A stretch of 47,536 nt of DNA from Pseudoselenomonas ruminantium (GTDB taxonomy: Bacteria > Bacillota > Negativicutes > Selenomonadales > Selenomonadaceae). The stretch spans positions 1-47,536 of the forward strand of contig CACZHK010000009.1 in NCBI GenBank assembly GCA_902780915.1, given 5' to 3'. Positions 35,920 to 44,674 of this stretch are shown here, in pieces. The position numbers and the translations under genes are program-made. The first letter of the stretch is position 1. Every line of letters starts with the position of its first letter. The notes beneath the pieces are model-generated. The model was given only the letters and a program-made list of their open reading frames with translations. It was not told the DNA's origin and did no database searches.

Positions 35920-37119
35920 TTGAAACGTAAATTTATACTGGGCGTATCGGTGGCAATTATCTTCCTGATTGCCATAATTGGCGGTTCATTGTATGTTATG
36001 AAAAATAATGAGGCAACTGCTCAGACTGCAAGTGCCAGGCAGGAGCAGAACAGTTCGGAAAGGGAGCAGAAACAGAAGCTCCTGACCACCGATGAGCAGG
36101 TGGAGGAGATCCTTTCCCGTATGTCCCTGACGGAGAAAATCGGGCAGATGGTGATGATGAGCCTGCCGGGGACGGAGGTGGATGATGAGGCGCGGTATGC
36201 CTTGCATCAGTTCCACTACGGCGGCATCGTGCTCTTTGACAGGAACTTCGAGTCCAAGGAACAGGTGAAGAACTTTGTGCTGGATGTGCAGTCCGGGGCG
36301 GGGGAGAAGGTGCCGCTCTTTGTGGCTATTGACGAAGAAGGCGGGCTGGTGTCCCGGGGCAAGGAAGTCATTCCTGCGCCGCCATCTGAGGAAATGGTGG
36401 GCAAGGAGGACAAGGCCTTTGCCAGGAAGCTGGCCTCGCAGGTGGCGGGCGACCTCAAGGATATCGGGGTGAATGTGAACTTTGCACCGGTGGTGGATTT
36501 GGGCCTGGGGCGGGAGCGCTCCTACAGCACGAAACCCTATGAAGTCCTGAAGTTCGCTGAGGCAGCAGGGGCAGGCTACAAGGAAAAGGGGCTGATGTAT
36601 ACCTTGAAGCATTTCCCCGGCATAGGCAAGGGGACAGTGGATTCCCACGAGGAATTTTCCTCCATCGAGGCTACGGAGCACGAGCTGCGCAAAGAGGATC
36701 TGGTGCCCTTCCGGGAAATCATCAACGATTCGGATAAGGGCAGGAACTTCGACTACATGATCATGGTAGGCCACTTCCTCTACCCGGCCTTTGAGCCGGA
36801 ACTGCCCGCCAGCCTGTCGGAAAAGATCATCACAGGTCTCCTGCGGAAGGATCTGGGCTATGAGGGCCTCATCATCACCGACGACCTGGGCATGGGGGCC
36901 ATCATCAAGCAATACACCTTCGGCGAAGCCGCCCTGAAAGCCGTCCAGGCAGGCAACGACATCGTGCTGGTCTGCCACGACTACGGCCATGCAGAAGATG
37001 CCTATATGGGCCTCCTGAACGGGGTCAAAGAGGGAAAGATCAGCGAGAAGCGGGTAGATGAATCCGTGAGGAGGATCCTCAAGGCAAAGCTGAGGCATGG
37101 CATGAAACCTGTGCAGTGA
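35920..37119 (+). CDS. Membrane-anchored glycoside hydrolase family 3 (NagZ-like)
   Basis: 399 residues from TTG 35920, supported by GGGGG 8 bases upstream; no ATG fits. An N-terminal TM/signal anchor (about 5-26) is followed by a Gln/Glu-rich linker. The catalytic domain has SLTEKIGQMVMMS, GVNVNFAPVVDLG, KHFPGIGKGTVDSHE (the His-containing loop typical of N-acetylglucosaminidases) and LIITDDLGMGA with the nucleophile Asp. It probably removes GlcNAc from muropeptides outside the cytoplasmic membrane. It follows murA, separated by a terminator. Confidence 0.88.
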   Translation: MKRKFILGVSVAIIFLIAIIGGSLYVMKNNEATAQTASARQEQNSSEREQKQKLLTTDEQVEEILSRMSLTEKIGQMVMMSLPGTEVDDEARYALHQFHYGGIVLFDRNFESKEQVKNFVLDVQSGAGEKVPLFVAIDEEGGLVSRGKEVIPAPPSEEMVGKEDKAFARKLASQVAGDLKDIGVNVNFAPVVDLGLGRERSYSTKPYEVLKFAEAAGAGYKEKGLMYTLKHFPGIGKGTVDSHEEFSSIEATEHELRKEDLVPFREIINDSDKGRNFDYMIMVGHFLYPAFEPELPASLSEKIITGLLRKDLGYEGLIITDDLGMGAIIKQYTFGEAALKAVQAGNDIVLVCHDYGHAEDAYMGLLNGVKEGKISEKRVDESVRRILKAKLRHGMKPVQ

Positions 37120-37124
37120 AAGAG

Positions 37125-37173
37125 AAAACCTCCCCTTCGCAGTAAAGGCGTTGCTGCGGAGGGGAGGTTTTTT
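37125..37173. terminator. Bidirectional terminator between convergent genes
   Basis: AAAACCTCCCC / GGGGAGGTTTT outer stem with an inner CGCAG/CTGCG, then TTTTTT. The T-run overlaps the stop codon of the FliB-like gene on the other strand (37172-37174). Confidence 0.85.
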
Positions 37174-38209
37174 ATGAGATGTTTTTCGACAGTGTCTCCT
37201 GCCACTCCCTATCATGTCCCATGAGGGTAGAAATGCGGTTGACATTGTAAAGTATTTCTGATGAATCTCCGAGGGGTTCTTCGATAGCCTCCTTATAGAG
37301 CATGGCCAGGGCCAGGAAAGCCTTGCCGTTATGCTCCAGGGTTCCTCCCAGGGTGCAGGGGAAAAGTTCCACGAAATACTCGGAGACCAGTATGTTCTCC
37401 AGCATCAGTTCCGGAGGGGGCAGCGCCCCCTTGGTTTTTATCCTGTGCAGGGCCTGCAGGTGCTGGTTCTTGCTCTCCGGCAGGGCCAGGGCTTCCCTGA
37501 GGCCGGGGAAATGTTTGTCCAGCTGCCAGTCAAGGCCTGTTGCCCGCTGGCCGCCGCCGTGGCCGTAGTTGTCTGAGAGTTGCAGCAGTTGTTCAAAATC
37601 TCCTGCCTCCACGGCCTTGTCCGCTTCTGCAAGATAGGCCAGCAGAGCCGCGAGGCGCTCTATCAGGGGCAGTCTCAGCTGCAAGATGGAGAGACCCGTG
37701 TCCTGGAGCAGCAGGCAGGAGGCGGCCACCCCTTCCTCACCCTGGCGGCAGGCGATTTCCTGCCAGCCCTCGGCATGGGAGAGTTCCCTTTCCCGCCATT
37801 TGAATTCCACAGGACTGTCACGGAAAAGCACCAGCTCCGCTGCCAGGGGGCAGGACATGGACAGGCTCAGCTGGCAGTTGCCCCCTATATTCACGGGCTT
37901 GCGGGGATAGATGGCGCAGGTGCTGCCCAGGAATCCTTCCCCATGCTCTTTCTGGATCCCGCAGAGAAAATCGTCTCGCAGGAAGTGGCAGACTTTCTCC
38001 TGCCCGAAATCCCAGGCCCAGGGAGCCTGCCCTTCCTCCCCATGTACGAGCCGCTTCAAGATCTCCCGGCTCTTTTCCTGCGGCAGTCCCTTGTACTTCT
38101 CATAAGTCCCGCCGTCCACAAACACCGTCCAAAGCCGGCAGCACTGCGCCCCGCAGCGCTGTCCGTCGCAGATGAATTCTTTCACATAATCAGGCTCAAG
38201 GCAAAGCAT
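37172..38209 (-). CDS. fliB: FliB-like lysine N-methylase
   Basis: 345 residues, slightly shorter than typical FliB (about 380-400). The N-terminal Cys cluster CDGQRCGAQCCRLW, VCHFLRDDFLCGIQKEHGE and GSTCAIYPRKPVNIG match the FliB Cys pattern, which probably binds an iron-sulfur cluster. FliB methylates flagellin lysines in Salmonella. No flagellar gene is visible in the window, so the substrate here is inferred. GGAGGGGG precedes ATG. Confidence 0.8.
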   Translation of the reverse strand: MLCLEPDYVKEFICDGQRCGAQCCRLWTVFVDGGTYEKYKGLPQEKSREILKRLVHGEEGQAPWAWDFGQEKVCHFLRDDFLCGIQKEHGEGFLGSTCAIYPRKPVNIGGNCQLSLSMSCPLAAELVLFRDSPVEFKWRERELSHAEGWQEIACRQGEEGVAASCLLLQDTGLSILQLRLPLIERLAALLAYLAEADKAVEAGDFEQLLQLSDNYGHGGGQRATGLDWQLDKHFPGLREALALPESKNQHLQALHRIKTKGALPPPELMLENILVSEYFVELFPCTLGGTLEHNGKAFLALAMLYKEAIEEPLGDSSEILYNVNRISTLMGHDREWQETLSKNIS

Positions 38210-38293
38210 AAGCGTCCCCCTCCATCAGTATATGAGTGATTTTTCGACCAAGAGCAGGGATTTTCCTTCATATTCAGAAAAAACAAAAAGCAC

Positions 38294-38322
38294 TTGCTAC
38301 CTAAAAGGGCAAGTGCTATAAT
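38294..38322 (+). promoter_or_regulatory. Promoter of putative antitoxin RNA
   Basis: TTGCTA, a 17-base spacer and a perfect TATAAT at 38317-38322. The spacer lies in an inverted repeat (GCACTTGC / GCAAGTGC), and GGGCAAGTGCTATA is repeated at the opposing promoter. Confidence 0.7.
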
Positions 38323-38328
38323 CTAAGT

Positions 38329-38421
38329 AATAAGAGGCGCTGCCCAGCAGTCGCCCTCGCAGAGTTATCACTTAAAGGGATAAACCGCTTAGTCGTCAAA
38401 CTGGAAGCGGTTTATTTTTTT
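38329..38421 (+). ncRNA. Putative antisense antitoxin RNA
   Basis: Predicted transcript of about 90 bases from just after the -10 to the T-tract at 38415-38421. It has no ORF. It contains CAGCAG-based small stems and AACCGCTTA (38383-38391), which can pair with AGCGGTT in the 5-prime leader of the opposing mRNA (complement of 38507-38515). It also shares the terminator region with that mRNA. The layout resembles Fst/par RNA II or RatA. Inferred from sequence only. Confidence 0.55.
38382..38421 (+). terminator. Shared terminator of the convergent transcripts
   Basis: AAACCGCTT (38382-38390) / AAGCGGTTT (38405-38413), then A and seven T on the plus strand. On the minus strand the same hairpin follows the micro-peptide stop codon, with a weak T-tract. 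Confidence 0.8.
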
Positions 38422-38474
38422 GCCTGAATCAGAATGAGCAGGATTAGAATCAGAACTATGATCAACTCATTCAT
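38412..38474 (-). CDS. 20-residue hydrophobic micro-peptide, putative type I toxin
   Basis: Reads MNELIIVLILILLILIQAKK and stops at TAA 38412-38414. GAGGTG (38482-38487) is 7 bases before ATG. The peptide is a single membrane helix with a short charged tail, like Fst, Ldr or holin-like type I toxins. The ribosome site can be hidden in CCTCA-GAAA-TGAGG immediately upstream. A promoter (38531-38560) drives it; the shared terminator begins at its stop codon. Shorter than known families, so the identity is by architecture, not homology. Confidence 0.6.
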   Translation of the reverse strand: MNELIIVLILILLILIQAKK

Positions 38475-38530
38475 AGGCTGGCACCTCATTTCTGAGGGCA
38501 CAGATTAACCGCTAAACAACGCCTCATGAC

Positions 38531-38560
38531 AGTATAGCACTTGCCCCCGCAAGGGGGCAA
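38531..38560 (-). promoter_or_regulatory. Promoter of the micro-peptide mRNA
   Basis: On the minus strand TTGCCC, an 18-base spacer and TATACT. The -35 and spacer lie in a GCTTGCCCCC/GGGGGCAAG hairpin that directly follows the YihY-family stop codon (38564-38566). On the plus strand this hairpin ends in seven T and would act as a terminator. GGGCAAGTGCTATA matches the opposite promoter. Confidence 0.6.
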
Positions 38561-38563
38561 GCG

Positions 38564-39481
38564 CTATTTTTTTGCCTGCAAGGCTTCTACTTTCCGACGC
38601 AGCTCCATCTCGTTGAAGGCCATCTGGAATTCTATGCCGTAGATGATGAAGCTGGCGATGAATTTGAACCAGATGAAGAGGGCGAAGAGGCCGAAGAGGG
38701 AGCCGTAGGCGATGCCCATGCCGGGGATGAGGGTCATGCACCAGCTGTAGATGCCCGTCACTGCCAGCCAGAGGAAGGTCACTAAGAGGGCGGTGATGAT
38801 GGCGTGGCGGAAGGGCGGGGTGTAGGAGTGGGGGGCGAAGATGTAGAAGAAGGTGAGCCACACCACCAGCGCTGCGAAGGGCAGGGCAATGCGCAGGATG
38901 TTCCAGAGAGTGAGGAAGAAGGCAGGGAAGTGGATGCTCTCGTCCAGATAGTACACGATAGAATTGCCGAAGACCGGCAGCCCCAGCGAGAGGAAGATCA
39001 CTACCATCAGGCCGAAGGTAAAGAGGAAGCCCTTGGCATAGACTCGCACATTGTGGCGGTCATCCCGGGCCATTTCGGCGGTCTGGGCGTAATCCACGCT
39101 GTCCGTGGCCCGGGTGAGGATGGTGAGGCCCTGGACGAAGCTGTAGAGGGAGAATAGGCCCGTCACCCACATCCACAGCGTGCTGCGTGCGGCCATGATG
39201 CGCTTGATGTCCGCCATCAGCGGCCCTGCCATGCGCTCCGGCAGGTAGTGGGCCGCCATGCCGTAGATGGCATCCACCTGGGAGGACATGAGATAGAGCG
39301 TCAGGTTCACGGTAAAGACCAGGAAGGGCAGGAACCCCAGGAGAAAGTAATAGGCCGTCCCTGAGGCCATGTCGAACCAGCTGGAAATCTTGTGGTAGTC
39401 AATGAAGCGCTGGTAGAAGAAGTAAAAAGTCTCCCAGACGGGGGAGAGCCGCTTCAGGATGTTTTGCACGATTTTGTCCAT
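38564..39481 (-). CDS. YihY/BrkB-family inner-membrane protein
   Basis: 305 residues from ATG 39481 (AAGGTG 6-9 bases upstream). About six TM helices, with GTAYYFLLGFLPFLVF in the first, LWMWVTGLFSLYSF, and the C-terminal GIAYGSLFGLFALFIWFKF and YGIEFQMAFNE. Known as YihY/virulence factor BrkB or formerly ribonuclease BN; the true function is unknown, possibly a transporter. It is transcribed toward the putative micro-peptide locus, with its stop codon inside the hairpin carrying that promoter. Confidence 0.9.
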   Translation of the reverse strand: MDKIVQNILKRLSPVWETFYFFYQRFIDYHKISSWFDMASGTAYYFLLGFLPFLVFTVNLTLYLMSSQVDAIYGMAAHYLPERMAGPLMADIKRIMAARSTLWMWVTGLFSLYSFVQGLTILTRATDSVDYAQTAEMARDDRHNVRVYAKGFLFTFGLMVVIFLSLGLPVFGNSIVYYLDESIHFPAFFLTLWNILRIALPFAALVVWLTFFYIFAPHSYTPPFRHAIITALLVTFLWLAVTGIYSWCMTLIPGMGIAYGSLFGLFALFIWFKFIASFIIYGIEFQMAFNEMELRRKVEALQAKK

Positions 39482-39576
39482 AATGCTCACCTTGCCATTG
39501 TTTTTCACTTTTTTGTGATAAAATAATATGATATGACATTAAACTGCTATAGTATACCATACCGGGGGGTGTGATT

Positions 39577-40299
39577 ATGAAGATAGAAAGATTGCTCGTC
39601 TTTGGAGATATTCACGGTATGTGGGACAAATTCCTCTCTGCTTTTGAAAAGGTTGAGTTCAATCCTGCCAAAGACATGATGGTTTTTCTCGGCGACTATC
39701 TGGACAGGGGCGAAATGCCGGTGCCTGTCATGGAGTGGGTGCTGAGCCACCGGCGCGAGCCGGGCATGGTTTTCCTGCGTGGCAATCACGATGAGATGCT
39801 TTACGACAGCCTGAAGGATCTCAGGCATTTCCAGGATGCATACGATCTGGCGGATATCAGCCTCACCCCTGATGTCCTCCTGTGGCTGGCCAACGGGGGC
39901 AAGGTCACCCTGAAGAAAATCATGGCCACGAGCAGTCCCGGTGAATTGCTCCGCAGGTGGCTGGCTCTGGTAGAATCCCTGCCCCTTTATGCGGAGGTGG
40001 AGGCAGGGGGCAAGAAGTTCTGGTTCATGCACGCAGATTGCATCCCCGACCTGCCCCTGGACCAGCAGCCGGAGGAAACCCTGCTCTGGTCGCGCCACCT
40101 GGCCACCTGTCCTCACGACCAGACAGGCAGCCAGACCATCGTGCTGGGGCATACTCCCGTGCAGTCCCTGAGATATGACCCCGTGCCCCAGATACTTCAG
40201 GAGGGCAGGCTGGTGCTCATGGACACGGGCAGCTTCCTCCCCACGGGCAAGGTGTCCTGCCTGGACCTTTTGAGCGGCACGGTCTACCAGTCAGACTGA
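39577..40299 (+). CDS. PPP-family metallophosphoesterase
   Basis: 240 residues from ATG 39577 (GGGGGG 7 bases upstream; GTG 39571 is too close). The full phosphoprotein phosphatase signature is present: GDIHG, GDYLDRG, RGNHDEM, a central His in FMHAD, and VLGHTP. It could act as a Ser/Thr protein phosphatase or a diadenosine tetraphosphatase (ApaH-like); the sequence does not decide. It is divergent from the YihY-family gene. Confidence 0.88.
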   Translation: MKIERLLVFGDIHGMWDKFLSAFEKVEFNPAKDMMVFLGDYLDRGEMPVPVMEWVLSHRREPGMVFLRGNHDEMLYDSLKDLRHFQDAYDLADISLTPDVLLWLANGGKVTLKKIMATSSPGELLRRWLALVESLPLYAEVEAGGKKFWFMHADCIPDLPLDQQPEETLLWSRHLATCPHDQTGSQTIVLGHTPVQSLRYDPVPQILQEGRLVLMDTGSFLPTGKVSCLDLLSGTVYQSD

Positions 40300-40382
40300 G
40301 CTTGTTGGCAGAAGGGCAGGGGGTATGGTAAAATTAAGGTGCATTTTGATGGTGTGATGATTGTGAGATAGGGGTAGAGGCT

Positions 40383-41408
40383 TTGGGAAAGACGATTCTT
40401 CAATTCATGGCATTCCTTTGCATCCTGATGCTTCTGTCCTTGGAAGTGGGCTTCATGCGCCTCACCTGGGCGGGCTACAGTCTCTCGGAGATGCCTGAGG
40501 TGCTTTTCTCTGCCTCCATGGCTGACAGGCTGGCCCTGCAGGAGCCGCTGCCCCACAAGAAAGTCCAGCGGGGAGAAGACCAGGCCAATATGCCTGCCGA
40601 CCTGCAGGTGCTGCTGGAGGAGCGCGCCGATGACTATGCCATCTACTACATCCGCCCGGACTACGAGCAGGAGCCCTTCGTGCAGGGTTCCCGCCAGCAG
40701 CAGCCCGCCAGCATGATCAAGCTCTTCGTCATGGCCAAGGCTATGGAGGAAGTCAAGGCAGGCCGCCTGGCCCTTGATGAGCAGGTGCAGCTTCAGAAAG
40801 GGGATGTGGTAGGCGGTGCCGGCAAGCTCACCATCTATGACCTGGAGAAGCCTATCACCGTAAAAGAACTCCTCACCCTCATGATACAGGTCAGCGACAA
40901 CACCGCCACCAATACCCTGATCACCAGGCTGGGCATGGAGGAAATCAACGCCTATCTGGCAGAAAAGGGCTATGCGGATACGAAAATCAATCACAAGATG
41001 ATGCTTCAGAAGGTGGAGACCCTGGAGAAAAAAGGCAAGCGCACCCGCAAGGTCACCACCAAGCTACCAAGCAACATTTCCTCTGTGCAGGACGTAGGGA
41101 CGCTGCTCACCCGCATCTACAAGCATGAGTGCGTGGGGGAGCAGGAGGATGAGCTCATGGCCGAAATCCTCAAGGGGCAGGAAGACAAGGTCTGTTTCAA
41201 CGCCGCCCTGCCCGACTGGCAGATAGGGCACAAGACCGGCGAATACAGCGGCCTTTTCCACGACGGCGGCATCTTTTACGGCCCGGAAGGCAACTTCGTG
41301 CTGGTCATCTTCTGCGAGAAATACGCAGGCCGCCAGATCGCCATCGAGGACATGCAGGAAATGGCCTGGTACTTCGCAGCACGGCTGTCGGGCATGAAGA
41401 ACAAGTGA
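40383..41408 (+). CDS. Secreted/membrane serine hydrolase, beta-lactamase-like fold
   Basis: 341 residues from TTG 40383 with an N-terminal anchor (about 5-25). Penicillin-recognising motifs in order: SMIK (SxxK), SDN in VSDNTATN, and HKTGE (KTG). The omega-loop Glu of class A beta-lactamases (ExxLN) is not visible in the expected stretch (INHKMMLQ...). It is therefore more likely a peptidase or cell-wall hydrolase of the same fold than a true beta-lactamase. The start codon is uncertain; an ATG at 40407 is in frame. Confidence 0.75.
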   Translation: MGKTILQFMAFLCILMLLSLEVGFMRLTWAGYSLSEMPEVLFSASMADRLALQEPLPHKKVQRGEDQANMPADLQVLLEERADDYAIYYIRPDYEQEPFVQGSRQQQPASMIKLFVMAKAMEEVKAGRLALDEQVQLQKGDVVGGAGKLTIYDLEKPITVKELLTLMIQVSDNTATNTLITRLGMEEINAYLAEKGYADTKINHKMMLQKVETLEKKGKRTRKVTTKLPSNISSVQDVGTLLTRIYKHECVGEQEDELMAEILKGQEDKVCFNAALPDWQIGHKTGEYSGLFHDGGIFYGPEGNFVLVIFCEKYAGRQIAIEDMQEMAWYFAARLSGMKNK

Positions 41409-41541
41409 ACTGCACCTGTGCAGATCTAAGGAACCTGGCGGCAGCATATCAAAAAATAAATCATGCCTTTGAATTTGTAATGATTTCCTATTTCGCACGT
41501 ATGTAGAGACAACAGTATTCTTGGCAAGGGAGGAATGTTTT

Positions 41542-41991
41542 ATGAAATGGTGGAAGAAATTGCTGATAGTGGTGGCCATCCTGGCTGCTTTGGGCTTGGG
41601 GCTGATGGGCTACGGGGTCTGGAAGGTGTCTGATGTCTATGAGCAAAAGATCCAGCCGGACATGGCGCGGTATGTGCAGATGACCAAGGAAGATCAGGAT
41701 AAATACGTGCTGAGCCACATGGAAGACCTGCTGAAGTCTATCCAGAGCGATGATACGGATGAACAGGTGAAATTGGAGGCCGAAGCCATCGCCAAGGATC
41801 CCGCGACGCGGCAGGCGGCCATTGAAGTGGGGCGCTCCATGTGCGCGGTCTTGCTCAGCGCTTCCGATGAAATCACCGGCAAGCTCTCAGCAGAAGACAA
41901 GGCCAAGTACGAAGAGGAGGGCAAAGCCCTGGATGCCCGGGGGAAGGCCTTTGACAAGGCTGTGGAAGAATACGGTGCCAATAAGCAGTGA
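41542..41991 (+). CDS. Small membrane-anchored protein of unknown function
   Basis: 149 residues. MKWWKKLLIVVAILAALGLG forms an N-terminal TM anchor, followed by a mostly helical, acidic extracytoplasmic domain (about 30-149) with Cys near 95. GGGAGG is 8 bases before ATG. A terminator follows at 42038. Not recognised as a known family. It lies between a serine hydrolase and another envelope protein. Confidence 0.7.
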   Translation: MKWWKKLLIVVAILAALGLGLMGYGVWKVSDVYEQKIQPDMARYVQMTKEDQDKYVLSHMEDLLKSIQSDDTDEQVKLEAEAIAKDPATRQAAIEVGRSMCAVLLSASDEITGKLSAEDKAKYEEEGKALDARGKAFDKAVEEYGANKQ

Positions 41992-42037
41992 CATAGGCTG
42001 GCGCTGCCCGGGCAATGCCGGAAGATAACAGAAAAGA

Positions 42038-42080
42038 GGATGTGAGGAAGTGCGAAAGCAGCTGAACCACATCCCTTTTT
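42038..42080 (+). terminator. Terminator after the small membrane-protein gene
   Basis: GGATGTG / CACATCC stem with a 23-base loop, followed by CTTTTT. Confidence 0.6.
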
Positions 42081-42109
42081 ATATTTTTCCATGGAAAGGA
42101 TGACAGAGG

Positions 42110-43411
42110 ATGAAAAAGAGCAAAATCGCGGTGGGAGGTTTCTTGGCGCTGACCCTTGCTTGTGGAGGGGTGGCCTGGCAGGATGCTGCTGACCAGGCAG
42201 GGCTGTCGCCAAGGGCAGAGGCGGCGCAGGCATCTGAGCGCAGCTATGAGAATAAGGGCCTGAGGCTGAGGATCCCCGGGGACTATGACGGGCTCCTGCT
42301 GGTGGAAAAGCTCCAGGATGCGGAGGGGGATATTTTCTCTGTATCGGAACGCGCTTCCGTGGAGGCGGCCAGGAAGGCCTACCCCGGAGAATTCAGGGGG
42401 GCAGGCTGGCTCTTTGCCATCGGCAGGGTATCTGAGGAACGGCTGCATGATCTGCTGCGGGGAGATATGTCCGGGGCAGAGCTTTTTGCTGCGGATGGCA
42501 AGGGAAATTATTACATGTACTATCATCCCACCGATGTGCGCTACATGAGGGAAACTCCCGAGGCCATGCAGCGTGATCAGGAGCAGTGGAGCAGGCTGAA
42601 CGCCTGGGCCTGGGAAAAGGTGCGGCAGGATTTCATCAAGGCCAACTCTCTCACGGCCTTGTCGGCAGACAACAGCAGCGTGGGCATGTGCCTGGCCCGG
42701 ATTCTCTATGTCCCCGGGACGAAGTTCACTTTGGCAAAGAATGCAGAAAAGCCCCTGCAGGGGGAGCAGAGCCTGGCCTGTTCCTACGGAGAAAAACTCC
42801 TGTATGGCAACAGCTTTGAAATGATAAACGAGCGCAAGCTGCCCCAAGGGGATAAGTTCATCCTTTCCCTGCCTGAGGAAAAGCTGAAGCTGGAGTTCTT
42901 CCGGGATAAGCAGGGCTATGACTATGTGCTGGAGCAGCGCCCGGGACTGCGGGATAACCTCTACAAGGCCGTTCCCGTAGAGGAACATGCTGTGGCCCTG
43001 CCCATCCTGGAGGAGTGGCTGCAGGCTGAGGCGATAGATGAGGAAGCAGCTTCTTGGGGTTATACGCCGGATTCTCTGGTGGGCACCTGGGCCGAGAAAA
43101 TCGCCGGCCGGGGCGTGATAAACATTGAGAAAAGCGATTCTACGGGGCTTTACAAGGTGCATATCAGCTGGGGCAACGGTGCCAACGAAACCTATTTCTG
43201 GGAAATGACAGCCAAGCCGGCGGGGCATAATACCCTGCGCTATCAGGACTGCCGTCATACGATTGTAACCTTCAGCGAGAACGGCAATGAACGGGAAAAG
43301 CTGGTCTATGAAAAGGGCAGCGGCAGCTTTACCCTGAACAGTGCCCATGAAATCATGTGGCAGGATGAAGTGGGCGGTGCCGGAGAGAATGCGGTTTTCT
43401 TAGGCGTATGA
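42110..43411 (+). CDS. Secreted protein of unknown function
   Basis: 433 residues. Signal peptide MKKSKIAVGGFLALTLACGG (a lipobox-like LACGG is possible), Ala-rich processing region around AEAAQA, then a mixed domain. The C-terminal 110 residues (LVGTWAEKIAGRGVINIE, YKVHISWGNGANETYFWEM) resemble a small beta-barrel of the lipocalin or MORN-like kind, but no family is recognised. AAAGGA is 9 bases before ATG. It is followed by ald without a terminator. Confidence 0.7.
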   Translation: MKKSKIAVGGFLALTLACGGVAWQDAADQAGLSPRAEAAQASERSYENKGLRLRIPGDYDGLLLVEKLQDAEGDIFSVSERASVEAARKAYPGEFRGAGWLFAIGRVSEERLHDLLRGDMSGAELFAADGKGNYYMYYHPTDVRYMRETPEAMQRDQEQWSRLNAWAWEKVRQDFIKANSLTALSADNSSVGMCLARILYVPGTKFTLAKNAEKPLQGEQSLACSYGEKLLYGNSFEMINERKLPQGDKFILSLPEEKLKLEFFRDKQGYDYVLEQRPGLRDNLYKAVPVEEHAVALPILEEWLQAEAIDEEAASWGYTPDSLVGTWAEKIAGRGVINIEKSDSTGLYKVHISWGNGANETYFWEMTAKPAGHNTLRYQDCRHTIVTFSENGNEREKLVYEKGSGSFTLNSAHEIMWQDEVGGAGENAVFLGV

Positions 43412-43510
43412 AGCCGGGGCAGAAAATTTTTCTGCAGACAGGAAGTGAAAGGCGGCAGGGCGAATATGGCAGGGAGAAGGGTCAACGTCTATTTTTATGG
43501 AGGCGATAAC

Positions 43511-44626
43511 ATGCTGATCGGTGTTCCCAAGGAAATAAAGAACAATGAGAATCGCGTGGGCCTGACCCCCGCAGGGGCTGAAGCGCTGGTGAAGGCAGGG
43601 CACAAAGTCCTGGTGGAGCAGGGCGGCGGCCTGGGCAGCGGCTTTGCCGATGCTGATTACACAGCGGTGGGCGCTGTCATCGAGCCTGACAAGAAAAAGC
43701 TCTTTGCCGAAGCAGAAATGATCATCAAGGTGAAGGAACCTCTGCCGGAGGAATACGACCTGTTCCATGAGAATCAGATTCTCTTCACCTATCTCCATCT
43801 GGCCCCGGAGCCGGAGCTGACGGAGGCTCTCCTGAAGCACAAGGTGACGGGCATTGCTTATGAGACTGTGGTAGGCAGGGATGGCAGGTCTTTGCCCTTG
43901 CTGGCACCCATGAGCGAGATTGCCGGGCGCATGTCGGTGCAGATCGGCGCTCAGTTCCTTGAGAGCCGCTACGGCGGGGCAGGCGTCCTCCTGGGCGGCG
44001 TAGCGGGGGTAGCGCCGGGGCAGGTGGTCATCATCGGCGGCGGCGTGGTAGGCACCAATGCGGCCAAGGTGGCCATGGGCCTGGGGGCCCGTGTGACGGT
44101 GATTGACCTCTCCATTGAGCGCCTGCGCTATCTGGATGATGTCTTTGGCGGCCGCCTGTCCACGGTGATGTCCAACAGCTACAATATCGCCCAGTGGGTG
44201 GCCCAGGCCGACCTCCTCATCGGTGCCGTGCTGGTGCCGGGGGCCAGGACTCCCCAGCTGGTGACTGAGGATATGGTCAAGACCATGAAGAAAGGCTCGG
44301 TCATCGTGGACGTGGCCATCGACCAAGGGGGCAGCATTGCCACCTGTGACAAGGTCACCACCCATGAAAATCCCACCTTTGTCAAGCATGGGGTAGTCCA
44401 CTATTCAGTGGCCAATATCCCAGGAGCCGTGTCCCGCACCTCCACCCTGGCCCTGACCAACGCCACTCTGCCCTATGCCCTGAAGATTGCAGGCAAGGGC
44501 TGGCAGCAGGCCTGCCGTGAGGACAAGGGCCTGGCGGAGGGGCTGAACACCGTAGCAGGCAAGGTGACCAACCGTCCCGTGGCAGAAGCCCTGGGGCTGG
44601 AACTGGGGGATAAAGGCCTTGGCTGA
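43511..44626 (+). CDS. ald: Alanine dehydrogenase
   Basis: 371 residues, family-typical length. N-terminal [20 protein letters not shown] with the substrate Arg/Lys, FTYLHLAPE with the catalytic His, and NAD motif [18 protein letters not shown]. It catalyses reversible conversion of L-alanine to pyruvate, ammonia and NADH. ATG 43511 has GGAGG 8 bases upstream; an upstream in-frame extension to 43445 lacks a fitting ribosome site. A strong terminator lies 49 bases after the stop. Confidence 0.96.
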   Translation: MLIGVPKEIKNNENRVGLTPAGAEALVKAGHKVLVEQGGGLGSGFADADYTAVGAVIEPDKKKLFAEAEMIIKVKEPLPEEYDLFHENQILFTYLHLAPEPELTEALLKHKVTGIAYETVVGRDGRSLPLLAPMSEIAGRMSVQIGAQFLESRYGGAGVLLGGVAGVAPGQVVIIGGGVVGTNAAKVAMGLGARVTVIDLSIERLRYLDDVFGGRLSTVMSNSYNIAQWVAQADLLIGAVLVPGARTPQLVTEDMVKTMKKGSVIVDVAIDQGGSIATCDKVTTHENPTFVKHGVVHYSVANIPGAVSRTSTLALTNATLPYALKIAGKGWQQACREDKGLAEGLNTVAGKVTNRPVAEALGLELGDKGLG

Positions 44627-44674
44627 GCCGCTGCTCATAAACGTCCTGCATCATTTTTTCCTTTGAAGAAAAAT

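Noticed and set aside
35920..37119. Functional link of this GH3 gene with the GH3 fusion at 19477
   Set aside because: The names coincide only: glycoside hydrolase family 3 and the auxin-type GH3 adenylases are unrelated.
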